Made by a program: the position numbers and the translations under genes. Under the pieces are notes generated by a model, which saw only the letters and a list, made by a program, of their open reading frames with translations, had not been told where the DNA came from and did no database searches. Below are positions 54,233 to 62,296 of a stretch of DNA of 64,000 bases, piece by piece (position 1 is the first letter of the stretch; the number at the start of each line of letters is the position of its first letter). Origin of the DNA: Ramlibacter sp. (GTDB lineage Bacteria > Pseudomonadota > Gammaproteobacteria > Burkholderiales > Burkholderiaceae_C); contig JAHBZN010000001.1 of the NCBI GenBank assembly GCA_019635415.1, forward strand, positions 496,001-560,000, written 5' to 3'.

Positions 54233-54865
54233 ATGATCAAAGTTGGAATTGTGGATGACCACGCCATCGTGCGGACCGGACTCAAGCAGTTTTTCTCCGA
54301 GCAGGTGGACCTGCGCGTGGTCGGTGAAGCGGCCAGCGGCCGCGAAGCCATCGATCTCGTTCGCACCACGGAACTCGACGTGCTGGTGATGGACCTGTCG
54401 ATGCCCGGGCAAAGCGGCATCGACGCGCTGGGCATGATCCGCGCGAAGGCGCCGGATGTCGGCATCCTGATTCTCAGTGGCTACCCCGAGGAGCACTATG
54501 CGATGAACCTGATCCGTCAGGGGGCGAGTGGCTACCTCAACAAGGAGTGCGATCCGATGGAGATCGTCAACGCCATCCGCACCATCTCCTTGGGCCGGCG
54601 CTACATCTCGCCCTCGGTGGCCGAGCTGCTGGCCCAGCAGCTCAACCGCAAGGAAGGTGGCGCGCCTCATGAGCACCTGTCCGAGCGCGAGTTCCAGGTG
54701 TTCCTGAAGCTGGCCAAAGGCGAGACGGCGGGCGACATCGCCAAATCGCTTTCGTTGAGTGTCAAGACGGTCAGCACCTACCGCACGCGCCTGATGGAAA
54801 AGATGAGCCTGGCATCGAACAGTGACCTCACGTACTACGCGCTGAAGAACAAGCTGATCGACTAA
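54233..54865 (+). CDS. NarL/FixJ-type response regulator
   Basis: The 210-residue protein has a receiver domain (acidic pair in VGIVDDH, phospho-acceptor Asp54 in LVMDLSMPG, Thr/Ser in ILSGYP, Lys in YLNKE) and a LuxR-type helix-turn-helix (LSEREFQVFLKLAKGETAGD, then IAKSLSLSVKTVSTYRTRLM). The start MIKVGIVDDHAIVRTG was preferred; the longer frame adds 23 residues with no conserved pattern. GAAGCAAGTGAC lies upstream. It converges with, and overlaps by four bases, the receiver-only gene on the other strand. Confidence 0.93.
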   Translation: MIKVGIVDDHAIVRTGLKQFFSEQVDLRVVGEAASGREAIDLVRTTELDVLVMDLSMPGQSGIDALGMIRAKAPDVGILILSGYPEEHYAMNLIRQGASGYLNKECDPMEIVNAIRTISLGRRYISPSVAELLAQQLNRKEGGAPHEHLSEREFQVFLKLAKGETAGDIAKSLSLSVKTVSTYRTRLMEKMSLASNSDLTYYALKNKLID

Positions 54866-55245
54866 CCCGCCGTGCTGCACTGGTCGATGCAGTAGTCGAC
54901 CAGTGCGTCAATCTCGTTGGATTTGTCAAAGACCGCGTCTGCGCCAAGTTGCAGGCAGCGCTTGCGCATGTCCGCCGTGGCGTAGTTGCTGAGCACCACC
55001 AGCTTCTGGCCGGGTTGGCGGTTGCGGCAGGCTTCGAGCACGCCCAGGCCACTGCCCTGCTTGAGGAAGAGATCCACGATGGCGAGTTCCCAGGGGTGCT
55101 CGCCACTGGTCAACCACTCCCGCCCCTCGTTCTCGGTCTCGGAGAACCCCACCGCCTTGATGCACGTCAGCTCTTCCAGAGTACCGATCAGGTTCTCGCG
55201 GATGGTGGCATTGTCTTCAACGATGTAGGTTCTCAGTTCGGGCAT
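54862..55245 (-). CDS. Receiver-only response regulator
   Basis: The 127-residue protein is a single receiver domain: YIVEDNATIRENL with the acidic residues, the phospho-acceptor Asp58 in LAIVDLFLKQGSGL, Ser in VVLSNYA and Lys in VFDKSNE. There is no output domain. It may act by protein-protein contact or as a phosphate sink for the neighbouring kinase. Its stop overlaps the stop of the NarL-type regulator on the opposite strand. An in-frame extension of 24 residues upstream is unlikely. Confidence 0.88.
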   Translation of the reverse strand: MPELRTYIVEDNATIRENLIGTLEELTCIKAVGFSETENEGREWLTSGEHPWELAIVDLFLKQGSGLGVLEACRNRQPGQKLVVLSNYATADMRKRCLQLGADAVFDKSNEIDALVDYCIDQCSTAG

Positions 55246-55388
55246 GGGTGGCTGCTTGGCGCGGACGATTCCGGCGCGGAATCGCGGGCTTGGCGTTCCC
55301 GGATTCCTGAGGGGCAAGAAACTGACATCTGTATCGCAATGTATCGATTGTGTTCGGCAAATTGTGCCAGTCAGGCTGGCGTGCAGGC

Positions 55389-55404
55389 GTAGGACGTTGC
55401 CTAC
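55389..55404. promoter_or_regulatory. GTAGG-N6-CCTAC palindrome
   Basis: This perfect 5-bp inverted repeat lies 143 bp upstream of the receiver-only gene start and 141 bp before the small exported protein gene. The 300-bp stretch 55246-55545 otherwise shows no gene, so the divergent promoters should be here. Confidence 0.4.
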
Positions 55405-55545
55405 AGTTGCCCGGCTTTACCCTCGGGGCGCGGGCGTTGTAGGCGCAGGCTGACGGGGGGTGCCGCCGGCCGCTGATGGTGCGGGTGGGCCGCGCGCGGA
55501 ACACTGTCTTCATGGAGCGCTTGACGCGGTCCGGGGGCATGCAAC

Positions 55546-55728
55546 ATGAAACAGTATCTCAACACCTTGATGGTCTGCGCCGCGACGTTGGCGTCGGCTG
55601 CAGCGATGGTTTTCGGTGAGCCGGCCAAGGCGGATCTGTTGCTGGCCAGCGCGGCGACGCAGATGGCGTCATCACCGGACCTCTTCGTGACCGATGTCCT
55701 GGCGGGCTCGGGAACAGCGGGGCAGTGA
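55546..55728 (+). CDS. Small exported protein, possible leader of the AsmA gene
   Basis: The 60-residue reading frame starts at an ATG and has a plausible signal peptide (MKQYLNTLMVCAATLASAAA) with a candidate signal peptidase site after PAKA. About 30 further residues (DLLLASAATQMASSPDLF and VTDVLAGSGTAGQ) follow. I recognise no family. Its stop codon overlaps the GTG start of the AsmA gene by three bases, so its translation would couple to AsmA. The ribosome site is weak (GGGGGC), so the gene is tentative. Confidence 0.45.
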   Translation: MKQYLNTLMVCAATLASAAAMVFGEPAKADLLLASAATQMASSPDLFVTDVLAGSGTAGQ

Positions 55729-57731
55729 CTTCGTCCGTCCACCTTTCCACACGGGCCCGGGCCGTGCTGCGCTCCAGCGGGGTGCGAGCAATGGCCGCCG
55801 GATTGATCGCGTTGCTGGTGGTGGTGCTGACCGTGTTGTGGATGCCCTGGGACTGGCTGCGTGGTCCGCTGAGCCGCTACGTCTCGGAGCGCACTGGGCG
55901 CCATTTTGAGATTCAGCGCCGGCTCGAAGTGCATCCCGGCTGGACGTCGCGCGTGAAGCTGGAGGGCATTGTGTTCGCCAACCCGCCGTGGGCGAAGGAC
56001 CCCTACCTGATCCGGGCGGAATCTGCGGAGTTCGAGGTGCGCCTGCCGTCGCTCCTCAGCGGACGGCTGGACCTGCCTTCGCTGGTCCTGCACCGGCCTG
56101 AGCTGGGGCTGCAGATTGAAGCCGATGGCCGGCGCACCTGGGCACTGGGGCGCGAGACGGCCGACCCCGGCAACGTCCCCCGCATTGGGTCACTCACGAT
56201 GGATGGCGGGGCCCTGCATTTCGTCGCGCCTGCCGAGGGGGCGGATGTTCGTGCCGCCTTCGAACTGAAGCCCTCTGACAAAGGACTGCCGCTTCATTTC
56301 CAGGCCAAGGGACGGTGGAAGGGCCAGGCCGTGGCGGCCAGCGGACGCACGGGCAGCGTGTTGGCGCTGGAGGCACCGTCGGCCCGCCATCCGTTTCCTG
56401 TGCAGGTCAGCGCCATGGCGGGTCAGACCAGCCTTCGGGCGACCGGCACCCTCGCCAGCCTCGTGAGCGCCGAAGGCGCGGATGCAAACGTTGAATTGCG
56501 CGGTGCCAGCCTGGCCGACCTTTACGGGTTGCTGGGCGTGGTGTTGCCGGAGACACCGCGCTACACCGTACGCGGCAGGTTGAGCCGGCAGGGCCCGGTG
56601 TGGAGCGTTTCGGGTGTCCAGGGCAAGCTGGGGCGCTCCGACCTGTCCGGAGACCTGAGTTACGACATGTCCTCGCGGGTGCCTTTGCTGACCGGTGCGC
56701 TGCGCTCGGCCGAACTGGACTTCGATGACCTGGCGCCTCTGGTGGGTTTGCCGGAGCAGGCGCGCAGCGCCACGGCCCCCGATGTCAAGGCCTCCGTTGC
56801 CGCTGCCCCGTCGTCCGCCGGGCGGAAACCGCCTCCGGGCAAGGTGTTGCCCGTGGCCCGGCTCGATCTGGAGCGCCTCAAGGCGATGAACGCCGACGTC
56901 CGTTATCGGGCCCTTGACATTGCCCATGCCGGCGCGCTGCCGCTGCAGCGGGCCGATGTGCATGTGCACCTTCGCGACGGGGTGCTGGAACTGGACCCGC
57001 TGCAGCTGGGCGTGGCGGGCGGGGGCGTGGCGGGCCGGCTGCGCATCAACGGGGCCAGCGATCCCGCCAGCGTGGTGGTCAATCTGGACATGGAGGGGCT
57101 GCACCTGAACCAGCTCTTCCCGGCGGTGAAGTCCACGCGCAGCAGCCTGGGGCAGTTCAATGGCCGCATCGACCTGGCGGGCGAGGGCAACAACGTGGCG
57201 CGCATGCTGGCGACCTCGTCCGGCAATGTCTCCATGCTGATGGGCCAGGGTGAGATCAGCAACCTGCTGCTGGAGTTTGCCGGACTGGATGGCGGCGAGA
57301 TCATCAAGTTCCTGGTCCGTGGCGACCGCAATGTGAGCCTGCGTTGCGCGGCCGCTGCATTCGATGTGCGCCAGGGCCTGATGACCAGTCGCACCATGGT
57401 GCTCGATACGTCCGACACCGTGGTGCAAGGCGCCGGTCGCATCAATCTGGCGGATGAGACGCTGGACGTGGTGCTGCGGCCGCAGCCCAAGGATGCCAGC
57501 ATTCTGAGCCTGCGCTCGCCACTCAAGATCGCTGGCAGTTTTGCGGCGCCGCAGGCCGGGCCCGACAAGATGGCGCTTGCCGGCCGCGCCGGCGCGGCAT
57601 TGGCGCTGGCTGCCGTCAACCCCTTGCTGGCGCTGGCGGCCACGGTGGAGACCGGGCCAGGCCAGGATGTGGACTGCCTGAGCGTGTTGAGCCGTGCGGC
57701 TACGCCGGCGATTTCACACCGCGCCCGTTGA
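55725..57731 (+). CDS. AsmA-family protein
   Basis: The 668-residue protein begins with a membrane anchor (about residues 22-43: MAAGLIALLVVVLTVLWMPW). It has the AsmA N-terminal pattern LSRYVSERTGRHFEIQRRLE followed by VRLPSLLSGRLDLPSLVLHRPEL, and the AsmA C-terminal domain (about residues 440-620) with LNQLFPAVKSTRSSLGQFNG and GAGRINLADETLDVVLRPQP. AsmA-type proteins are periplasmic beta-groove bridges thought to move lipids toward the outer membrane. The start may be GTG at 55725 or a later ATG at 55790, the second just before the hydrophobic helix. It ends convergently with moeB, overlapping it by 18 bp. Confidence 0.88.
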   Translation: MTSSVHLSTRARAVLRSSGVRAMAAGLIALLVVVLTVLWMPWDWLRGPLSRYVSERTGRHFEIQRRLEVHPGWTSRVKLEGIVFANPPWAKDPYLIRAESAEFEVRLPSLLSGRLDLPSLVLHRPELGLQIEADGRRTWALGRETADPGNVPRIGSLTMDGGALHFVAPAEGADVRAAFELKPSDKGLPLHFQAKGRWKGQAVAASGRTGSVLALEAPSARHPFPVQVSAMAGQTSLRATGTLASLVSAEGADANVELRGASLADLYGLLGVVLPETPRYTVRGRLSRQGPVWSVSGVQGKLGRSDLSGDLSYDMSSRVPLLTGALRSAELDFDDLAPLVGLPEQARSATAPDVKASVAAAPSSAGRKPPPGKVLPVARLDLERLKAMNADVRYRALDIAHAGALPLQRADVHVHLRDGVLELDPLQLGVAGGGVAGRLRINGASDPASVVVNLDMEGLHLNQLFPAVKSTRSSLGQFNGRIDLAGEGNNVARMLATSSGNVSMLMGQGEISNLLLEFAGLDGGEIIKFLVRGDRNVSLRCAAAAFDVRQGLMTSRTMVLDTSDTVVQGAGRINLADETLDVVLRPQPKDASILSLRSPLKIAGSFAAPQAGPDKMALAGRAGAALALAAVNPLLALAATVETGPGQDVDCLSVLSRAATPAISHRAR

Positions 57732-58493
57732 TCCGGGCGGCACAGAGGCCGGTCGGCAGACCGTGCAGTGGCCCTGCCGCGGCACGCGTACCTCGTTCCA
57801 CTCCATGCGCTGTCCGTCCAGCATCAGCAGGCGGCCCGACAGCGGGGTGCCAGATCCCGCGAGCAGCTTGAGGGCCTCGGCGGCCTGGACCGCGCCAATG
57901 ATCCCCACCAGCGGGGCGAACACGCCCAGCGTGGCACACCGGGTTTCCTCAAAGCTGCTGTCCGGCGGAAACACGCAGGCGTAGCAGGGCGAGTCCGGGT
58001 CTCGCGGATCGTAGACCGAGACCTGTCCGTCGAAGCGGATGGCGGCACCGGAGATCAGGGGCTTGCCGTGCGCCACGCAGGCGGCATTCACCTGATGGCG
58101 CGTCGGAAAATTGTCGCTGCAGTCCAGGACGAGGTCGACTCGCGGCACCCATTGGTTCAGTAGCGCAGCGTCAGCCCTTGCCTGAACGACCTCCACCTCC
58201 ACCTCCGGATTGATGGCGGCAACAGCGGCTCGGACCGACTGGGCCTTGGGCTGGCCCAGGTGCGCCATCGTGTGCGCGATCTGGCGTTGCAGGTTGGTCA
58301 GGTCCACCCGGTCGTCATCGATCACCGTGATATGACCCACGCCGGCGCTGCCCAGATACAGAGCCACAGGGCACCCCAGGCCGCCGGCACCGATGACCAG
58401 CACGCGGGCACCCAGGATGCGCTGCTGGCCCTCGATGCCGATCTCGTCCAGCAGGATGTGGCGTGAATAGCGCAGCAGTTGGTCGTCGGTCAT
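57714..58493 (-). CDS. moeB: MoeB/ThiF-family adenylyltransferase (E1-like)
   Basis: The 259-residue protein activates the C-terminus of a small sulfur-carrier such as MoaD or ThiS by adenylation. Visible motifs are VLVIGAGGLGCPVALYLGSAGVG (ATP loop), DDDRVDLTNLQRQIAH, the zinc cysteines CYAC and CTVC, and the cysteine in EETRCATLGVFAPLVG. RYSRHILLDEIG at the start is typical of MoeB. No molybdopterin genes are nearby, so ThiF- or other E1-like roles remain possible. It overlaps the AsmA gene tail to tail. A terminator lies before it, so it should have its own promoter. Confidence 0.88.
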   Translation of the reverse strand: MTDDQLLRYSRHILLDEIGIEGQQRILGARVLVIGAGGLGCPVALYLGSAGVGHITVIDDDRVDLTNLQRQIAHTMAHLGQPKAQSVRAAVAAINPEVEVEVVQARADAALLNQWVPRVDLVLDCSDNFPTRHQVNAACVAHGKPLISGAAIRFDGQVSVYDPRDPDSPCYACVFPPDSSFEETRCATLGVFAPLVGIIGAVQAAEALKLLAGSGTPLSGRLLMLDGQRMEWNEVRVPRQGHCTVCRPASVPPGSTGAV

Positions 58494-58513
58494 GGCGCGA
58501 TTGTGGCCGCAAT

Positions 58514-58546
58514 GAAAAAGGCCGGATTCCCGTGGTGAATCCGGCC
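58514..58546 (-). terminator. Rho-independent terminator after the ctpA gene
   Basis: GGCCGGATTC (58520-58529) pairs perfectly with GAATCCGGCC (58537-58546), a 10-bp stem with a 7-nt loop. On the minus strand TTTTTC follows. It lies between ctpA and moeB, both on the minus strand. Confidence 0.92.
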
Positions 58547-58568
58547 CTGAGCACTGAACGGGAGAAGA

Positions 58569-60005
58569 TCAGTTTTCCTTCTTCTCTTCCTTGCGTTCAA
58601 CCATGGTCTTGCTGATCAGCACCGGCCGGCCCTTGAGCTGGTTCAGCGCCTGCGCCAGCTGGAAGTCCTTGTCACCCCCGAACTCGGGAATCTTGCGCTC
58701 CTGAGGGGGCTTGCGTGCTTCCTCCTCGAGTTTCTTGCGGGCTTCCTCGCGGGCTTTCTCGCGGGCTTCGTCCTTGACTTCGGCACCCTGTCCACTGGCC
58801 AGATGCTTCTCGAGGTCGGCTTCGCGGGTACGCAGCGCCGCGAACAGATTGCCTTCTTCTGTCTCGTCGACCATCACGTCGGGCAGGATGCCCTTGGCCT
58901 GGATCGACTTGCCGCTGGGGGTGTAGTAGCGGGCCGTGGTGAGCTTGAGGCCGGTGTCGGGGCCCAGGGGCCGCACCGTCTGGACCGAGCCCTTGCCAAA
59001 GGTCTGGCTGCCCAGGATCACGGCGCGCTTGTGGTCCTGCAGGGCGCCCGCCACGATCTCGCTGGCCGAAGCCGAGCCTTCATTGACCAGCACCACCAGC
59101 GGGACCGTCTTGAGGGCGGCGGGCAGGCGTTTGAGCGGGTCCGGACCGTTGCCACGCTGGTAGAACTCGGGCGCCGCCTTGTAGGTGAACTTGCTTTCGG
59201 CCAGCTGGCCGTTGGTGGAGACCACGGTCACGTTGTCGGGCAGGAAGGCCGCGGAAATCGCCACCGCCGCGTCCAGCAGGCCACCGGGGTCGTTGCGAAG
59301 GTCCAGCACCAGGCCCTTGAGATGGGGCTCCTTCTGGTAGATCTCGGACATCTTGCGCGCGAAGTCCTCGACCGTCCGCTCCTGGAACTGGCTCAGGCGA
59401 ATCCAGGCATACCCGGGCTCGACCACCTTGGCCTTGACCGACTGGGTCTTGATTTCCTCGCGCGTGATCGTGACGGGGAAGGTGCGGTTCTCGTCCTTGC
59501 GGTAGATGGTGAGCACCACCTTGGTGTTGGCCTCGCCGCGCATGCGCTTGACGGCCTCGGTAAGGGACAGACCCTTGACGAGGGTCTCGTCAATCTTGGT
59601 GATCAGGTCGTTGGGCTTGAGGCCGGCGCGGAATGCGGGCGAACCTTCGATCGGCGACACCACCTTGACCAGGCCGTCTTCCTGGGAAATCTCGATCCCC
59701 ACACCCACGAACCGGCCCGAGGTCCCTTCGCGGAATTCCTTGAACGACTTCTTGTCGAAATACTGGGAATGGGGGTCCAGGCTGGAGACCATGCCCGAGA
59801 TGGCGTCGGAGATCAGCTTTTTCTCGTCCACCGGTTCCACGTAGTCGCTCTTGACCATGCCGAACACGGCGGCGAGCTGCTGCAGCTCTTCCAGGGGCAA
59901 CGGGGCCAGCGAACCGCGCGCAACCGTTTGCAGCGATACCGTGGTCAGGGCGCCGGCCAGTGCTCCAACGGTGATCCAGCCCGCGATTTTGAGTTTGTGG
60001 CTCAT
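58569..60005 (-). CDS. Carboxyl-terminal processing protease (S41 family)
   Basis: The 478-residue periplasmic serine protease has an N-terminal signal or anchor (IAGWITVGALAGALTTVSLQ) and a PDZ domain (about residues 90-170: GVGIEISQEDGLVKVVSPIE). The catalytic domain has the Ser/Lys dyad in VNEGSASASEIVAGALQD and GSQTFGKGSVQTV. LRNDPGGLLDAAV is the usual S41 motif. The C-terminal 85 residues are highly charged and helical (Glu/Lys/Arg-rich, about residues 395-440). The start MSHKLKIAGW was preferred over a TTG 24 bases upstream. A TATATT box lies near 60030. Confidence 0.92.
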   Translation of the reverse strand: MSHKLKIAGWITVGALAGALTTVSLQTVARGSLAPLPLEELQQLAAVFGMVKSDYVEPVDEKKLISDAISGMVSSLDPHSQYFDKKSFKEFREGTSGRFVGVGIEISQEDGLVKVVSPIEGSPAFRAGLKPNDLITKIDETLVKGLSLTEAVKRMRGEANTKVVLTIYRKDENRTFPVTITREEIKTQSVKAKVVEPGYAWIRLSQFQERTVEDFARKMSEIYQKEPHLKGLVLDLRNDPGGLLDAAVAISAAFLPDNVTVVSTNGQLAESKFTYKAAPEFYQRGNGPDPLKRLPAALKTVPLVVLVNEGSASASEIVAGALQDHKRAVILGSQTFGKGSVQTVRPLGPDTGLKLTTARYYTPSGKSIQAKGILPDVMVDETEEGNLFAALRTREADLEKHLASGQGAEVKDEAREKAREEARKKLEEEARKPPQERKIPEFGGDKDFQLAQALNQLKGRPVLISKTMVERKEEKKEN

Positions 60006-60135
60006 AAAACTAAGTCCTCTTGACTTCAATATACACCCACACCAGTGCTAAGACGCCTGGAAGGGCAGCCAGTTCCAGAGGGCTGGAGCGATTCGTGGGA
60101 AAGTACCAGGATTTACCGGGGCTTTACGCCGGGTC

Positions 60136-60879
60136 TCAGCCGCGGCCCTGCGTGGCCACCGCGGCAGCGGCTCGGGCCACGGCCTGTTCGTCACCCAGGT
60201 AGTAGTGGCGCTGAGGCCGGAGTTCACCGTCGAGCTCGTAGACCAGGGGCGTGCCGTTGGGGATGTTCAGGCCCACGATGTCGCTGTCGGAAATGCCATC
60301 GAGGTACTTGACCAGGGCGCGGATCGAATTGCCGTGCGCGGCGACCACGACGCGCTTGCCGGCCCGGATGGCCGGCGCGATGGATTCGTTCCAGAACGGA
60401 AGCACGCGGGCCACGGTGTCCTTGAGGCACTCGGTCAGCGGAATCTGCGCGGGCGTGAGGCGGGCGTAGCGGATGTCGCCCCGCTCGCTGCGCGGATCGG
60501 AGGCTTCCAGTGCCGGCGGCGGCGTGTCGTAGCTGCGGCGCCAGATCAGCACCTGTTCGTCACCGAATTTCCGCGCGGTCTCGGCCTTGTTCAGACCCTG
60601 CAACGCCCCGTAGTGGCGCTCGTTGAGGCGCCAGCTGTTGACCACGGGCAGCCAGGTGCGGTCCATTTCGTCCAGGCAGTGCCACAGGGTGTGGGTGGCG
60701 CGCTTGAGCACGCTGGTGTAGGCAAGGTCGAATTCGTAACCTTCCGCCTTCAGCAGGCGTCCTGCGTTTTTGGCCTGTTCGATGCCGGTGTCGGTCAGGG
60801 GCACGTCGGTCCAGCCGGTGAAACGGTTTTCAAGATTCCAGGTCGATTCGCCGTGGCGGATGAGGACTAGTTTGTGCAT
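60136..60879 (-). CDS. gpmA: 2,3-bisphosphoglycerate-dependent phosphoglycerate mutase
   Basis: The 247-residue glycolytic enzyme interconverts 3- and 2-phosphoglycerate. [20 protein letters not shown] holds the phospho-histidine near residue 9. [15 protein letters not shown] and [18 protein letters not shown] carry the other active-site residues. The start [12 protein letters not shown] gives the standard N-terminus; the longer frame adds eight residues. It is divergent from the rhodanese gene. Confidence 0.96.
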   Translation of the reverse strand: MHKLVLIRHGESTWNLENRFTGWTDVPLTDTGIEQAKNAGRLLKAEGYEFDLAYTSVLKRATHTLWHCLDEMDRTWLPVVNSWRLNERHYGALQGLNKAETARKFGDEQVLIWRRSYDTPPPALEASDPRSERGDIRYARLTPAQIPLTECLKDTVARVLPFWNESIAPAIRAGKRVVVAAHGNSIRALVKYLDGISDSDIVGLNIPNGTPLVYELDGELRPQRHYYLGDEQAVARAAAAVATQGRG

Positions 60880-60981
60880 GACGGGTCGCAAAACGGGGCG
60901 CAATGGCCGGTTGAAAAGGAGGGATCAGCCCTCCATTCTAAAATCCACCCTTTTGCCGTTCGGTCACTGGAAAGGTTTGAC

Positions 60982-61392
60982 GTGAAATTCATTGTGGACA
61001 ACTGGACGCTGATTGCCGTGGCGCTGGCTTCCGGGGCGATGCTGGTCTGGCCCGTCATCACGGGGGGGCTGGCGGGGGGCGCGCTCTCGGCCAACGGCGC
61101 CGTGCAGCTCATCAACCGCGAGAAGGCGGTGGTGGTGGATGTGAGCGAGGCGGAGGAGTTCGCTGCGGGTCACGTGGGTGGCGCCAGGAATGTGCCGGTG
61201 GGCCAGTTCGAACAGCGTCTGCCTGAAGTGGTCAGGAACAAGGCGCTGCCGGTGATCCTGGTCTGCGCCACCGGCGCCCGGGCGAACCGCGTGCTGGCCC
61301 AGGCGAAGAAGCTGGGCTATGAAAAGGCCCAGGTGCTGCAGGGCGGGCTGAAGAGCTGGAAGGAAGCCAATCTCCCGCTCGAGAAGGCCTGA
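60982..61392 (+). CDS. Membrane-anchored rhodanese-like protein
   Basis: The 136-residue protein starts with GTG, giving MKFIVDNWTLIAVALASGAM; the open frame upstream overlaps gpmA and is rejected. One N-terminal membrane helix (WTLIAVALASGAMLVWPVIT) is followed by a rhodanese domain with VVVDVSEAEEFAAGHVGGAR and the active-site loop VCATGARANR, with its catalytic cysteine. It can transfer persulfide sulfur at the membrane. It is the first gene of the grxC-secB-gpsA neighbourhood, 25 bp before grxC. Confidence 0.9.
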   Translation: MKFIVDNWTLIAVALASGAMLVWPVITGGLAGGALSANGAVQLINREKAVVVDVSEAEEFAAGHVGGARNVPVGQFEQRLPEVVRNKALPVILVCATGARANRVLAQAKKLGYEKAQVLQGGLKSWKEANLPLEKA

Positions 61393-61417
61393 GAGGCCAT
61401 TTGCCGGAACGTTTCCC

Positions 61418-61675
61418 ATGCAACCAGTCAAGATGTACACCACGGCGGTTTGCCCCTACTGCATCCGCGCCAAGCAGATCCTTCGCAGCCGCGGGGTTGA
61501 ACAGATCGACGAAGTCCGCGTCGACGAGGTGCCCGCGGAGCGCCTCAGGATGATGGAAATCACCGGGCGGCGCAGCGTGCCGCAGATTTTTGTGGGGGAC
61601 ACCCACGTGGGCGGTTGCGACGACCTCATGGCCCTGGACAGCCGTGGCGGGTTGGTGCCGCTTTTGAACGGATAA
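61418..61675 (+). CDS. grxC: Glutaredoxin 3
   Basis: The 85-residue dithiol glutaredoxin has the redox motif CPYC in TTAVCPYCIRAKQILRSRG, the cis-proline stretch RRSVPQIFVGD and the glutathione-binding THVGGCDDLMAL. It reduces protein disulfides and glutathione mixed disulfides in the cytoplasm. Length and motifs are normal. A terminator-like hairpin follows before secB. Confidence 0.95.
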   Translation: MQPVKMYTTAVCPYCIRAKQILRSRGVEQIDEVRVDEVPAERLRMMEITGRRSVPQIFVGDTHVGGCDDLMALDSRGGLVPLLNG

Positions 61676-61690
61676 TCTCCGCATCGCGAC

Positions 61691-61722
61691 AGGCCCGCGT
61701 GGGAGCATTTCCAGGCGGGCCT
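61691..61722 (+). terminator. Hairpin between grxC and secB
   Basis: AGGCCCGC (61691-61698) pairs perfectly with GCGGGCCT (61715-61722). The following TGTCTTTC is only partly T-rich, so termination may be incomplete. Confidence 0.6.
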
Positions 61723-61760
61723 TGTCTTTCCCCGTTTCGTTTTTGACCTGAAAGAGTGCC

Positions 61761-62231
61761 ATGGCCGAGCAGCAAGATCCCGTGTTCCAGATCCAACGCG
61801 TTTACCTCAAGGAAGCGTCCCTGGAACAGCCCAATTCCCCGCAGATCCTGCTCGAGCAGGAAGCGCCGGTGGTCGATATCCAGTTGGGCGTGGATGCGCT
61901 GCCGGCGGCCGAAGGCATCTACGAGGTCGCGGTGACGGCCACGGTGCAGGCCAAGATCAAGGACAAGACGGTGTTCCTGGTCGAGGTCAAGCAGGCCGGC
62001 ATCTTCGAGATCCGCAACCTGCCCGAGGAGCAGATGGGCCAGATCATCGGCATCGCCTGCCCGCAGATCGTCTATCCCTACCTGCGCGGCAATGTGGCCG
62101 ACGTCATTACCCGTGCCGGCTTCCCGCCCGTGCATCTGACCGAAATCAATTTCCAGGCCATGCACGAGCAGCAGCAGGCGCAGGCGGCCGCTGCGGCCGA
62201 AGCCGATGCCCCGCGCATCGTCACGCAGTAA
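61761..62231 (+). CDS. secB: Protein-export chaperone SecB
   Basis: The 156-residue protein matches Sec[21 protein letters not shown], a family signature, then [24 protein letters not shown] sequence and [20 protein letters not shown] with [12 protein letters not shown]. SecB holds preproteins unfolded and hands them to SecA. The C-terminal tail is Gln/Ala-rich. GAAAGAG lies before the ATG. Repeat copy 8 begins at its stop codon. Confidence 0.96.
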   Translation: MAEQQDPVFQIQRVYLKEASLEQPNSPQILLEQEAPVVDIQLGVDALPAAEGIYEVAVTATVQAKIKDKTVFLVEVKQAGIFEIRNLPEEQMGQIIGIACPQIVYPYLRGNVADVITRAGFPPVHLTEINFQAMHEQQQAQAAAAAEADAPRIVTQ

Positions 62232-62296
62232 GTTTTCAAGCCATAGGGGCTGCCAGCCCTTATGGGATGGTCGCTTCATGCTATGAAAATCATAGT
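62231..62296 (-). repeat. Interspersed repeat, copy 8, overlapping the gpsA start
   Basis: Read on the minus strand it shows the head CTATGATTTTCATAGC, then CCCATAAGGGCTGGCAGCCC and TATGGCTTGAAAAC. On the plus strand the hairpin head contains the gpsA ATG and its first codons. It fills the entire secB-gpsA gap. Confidence 0.8.
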
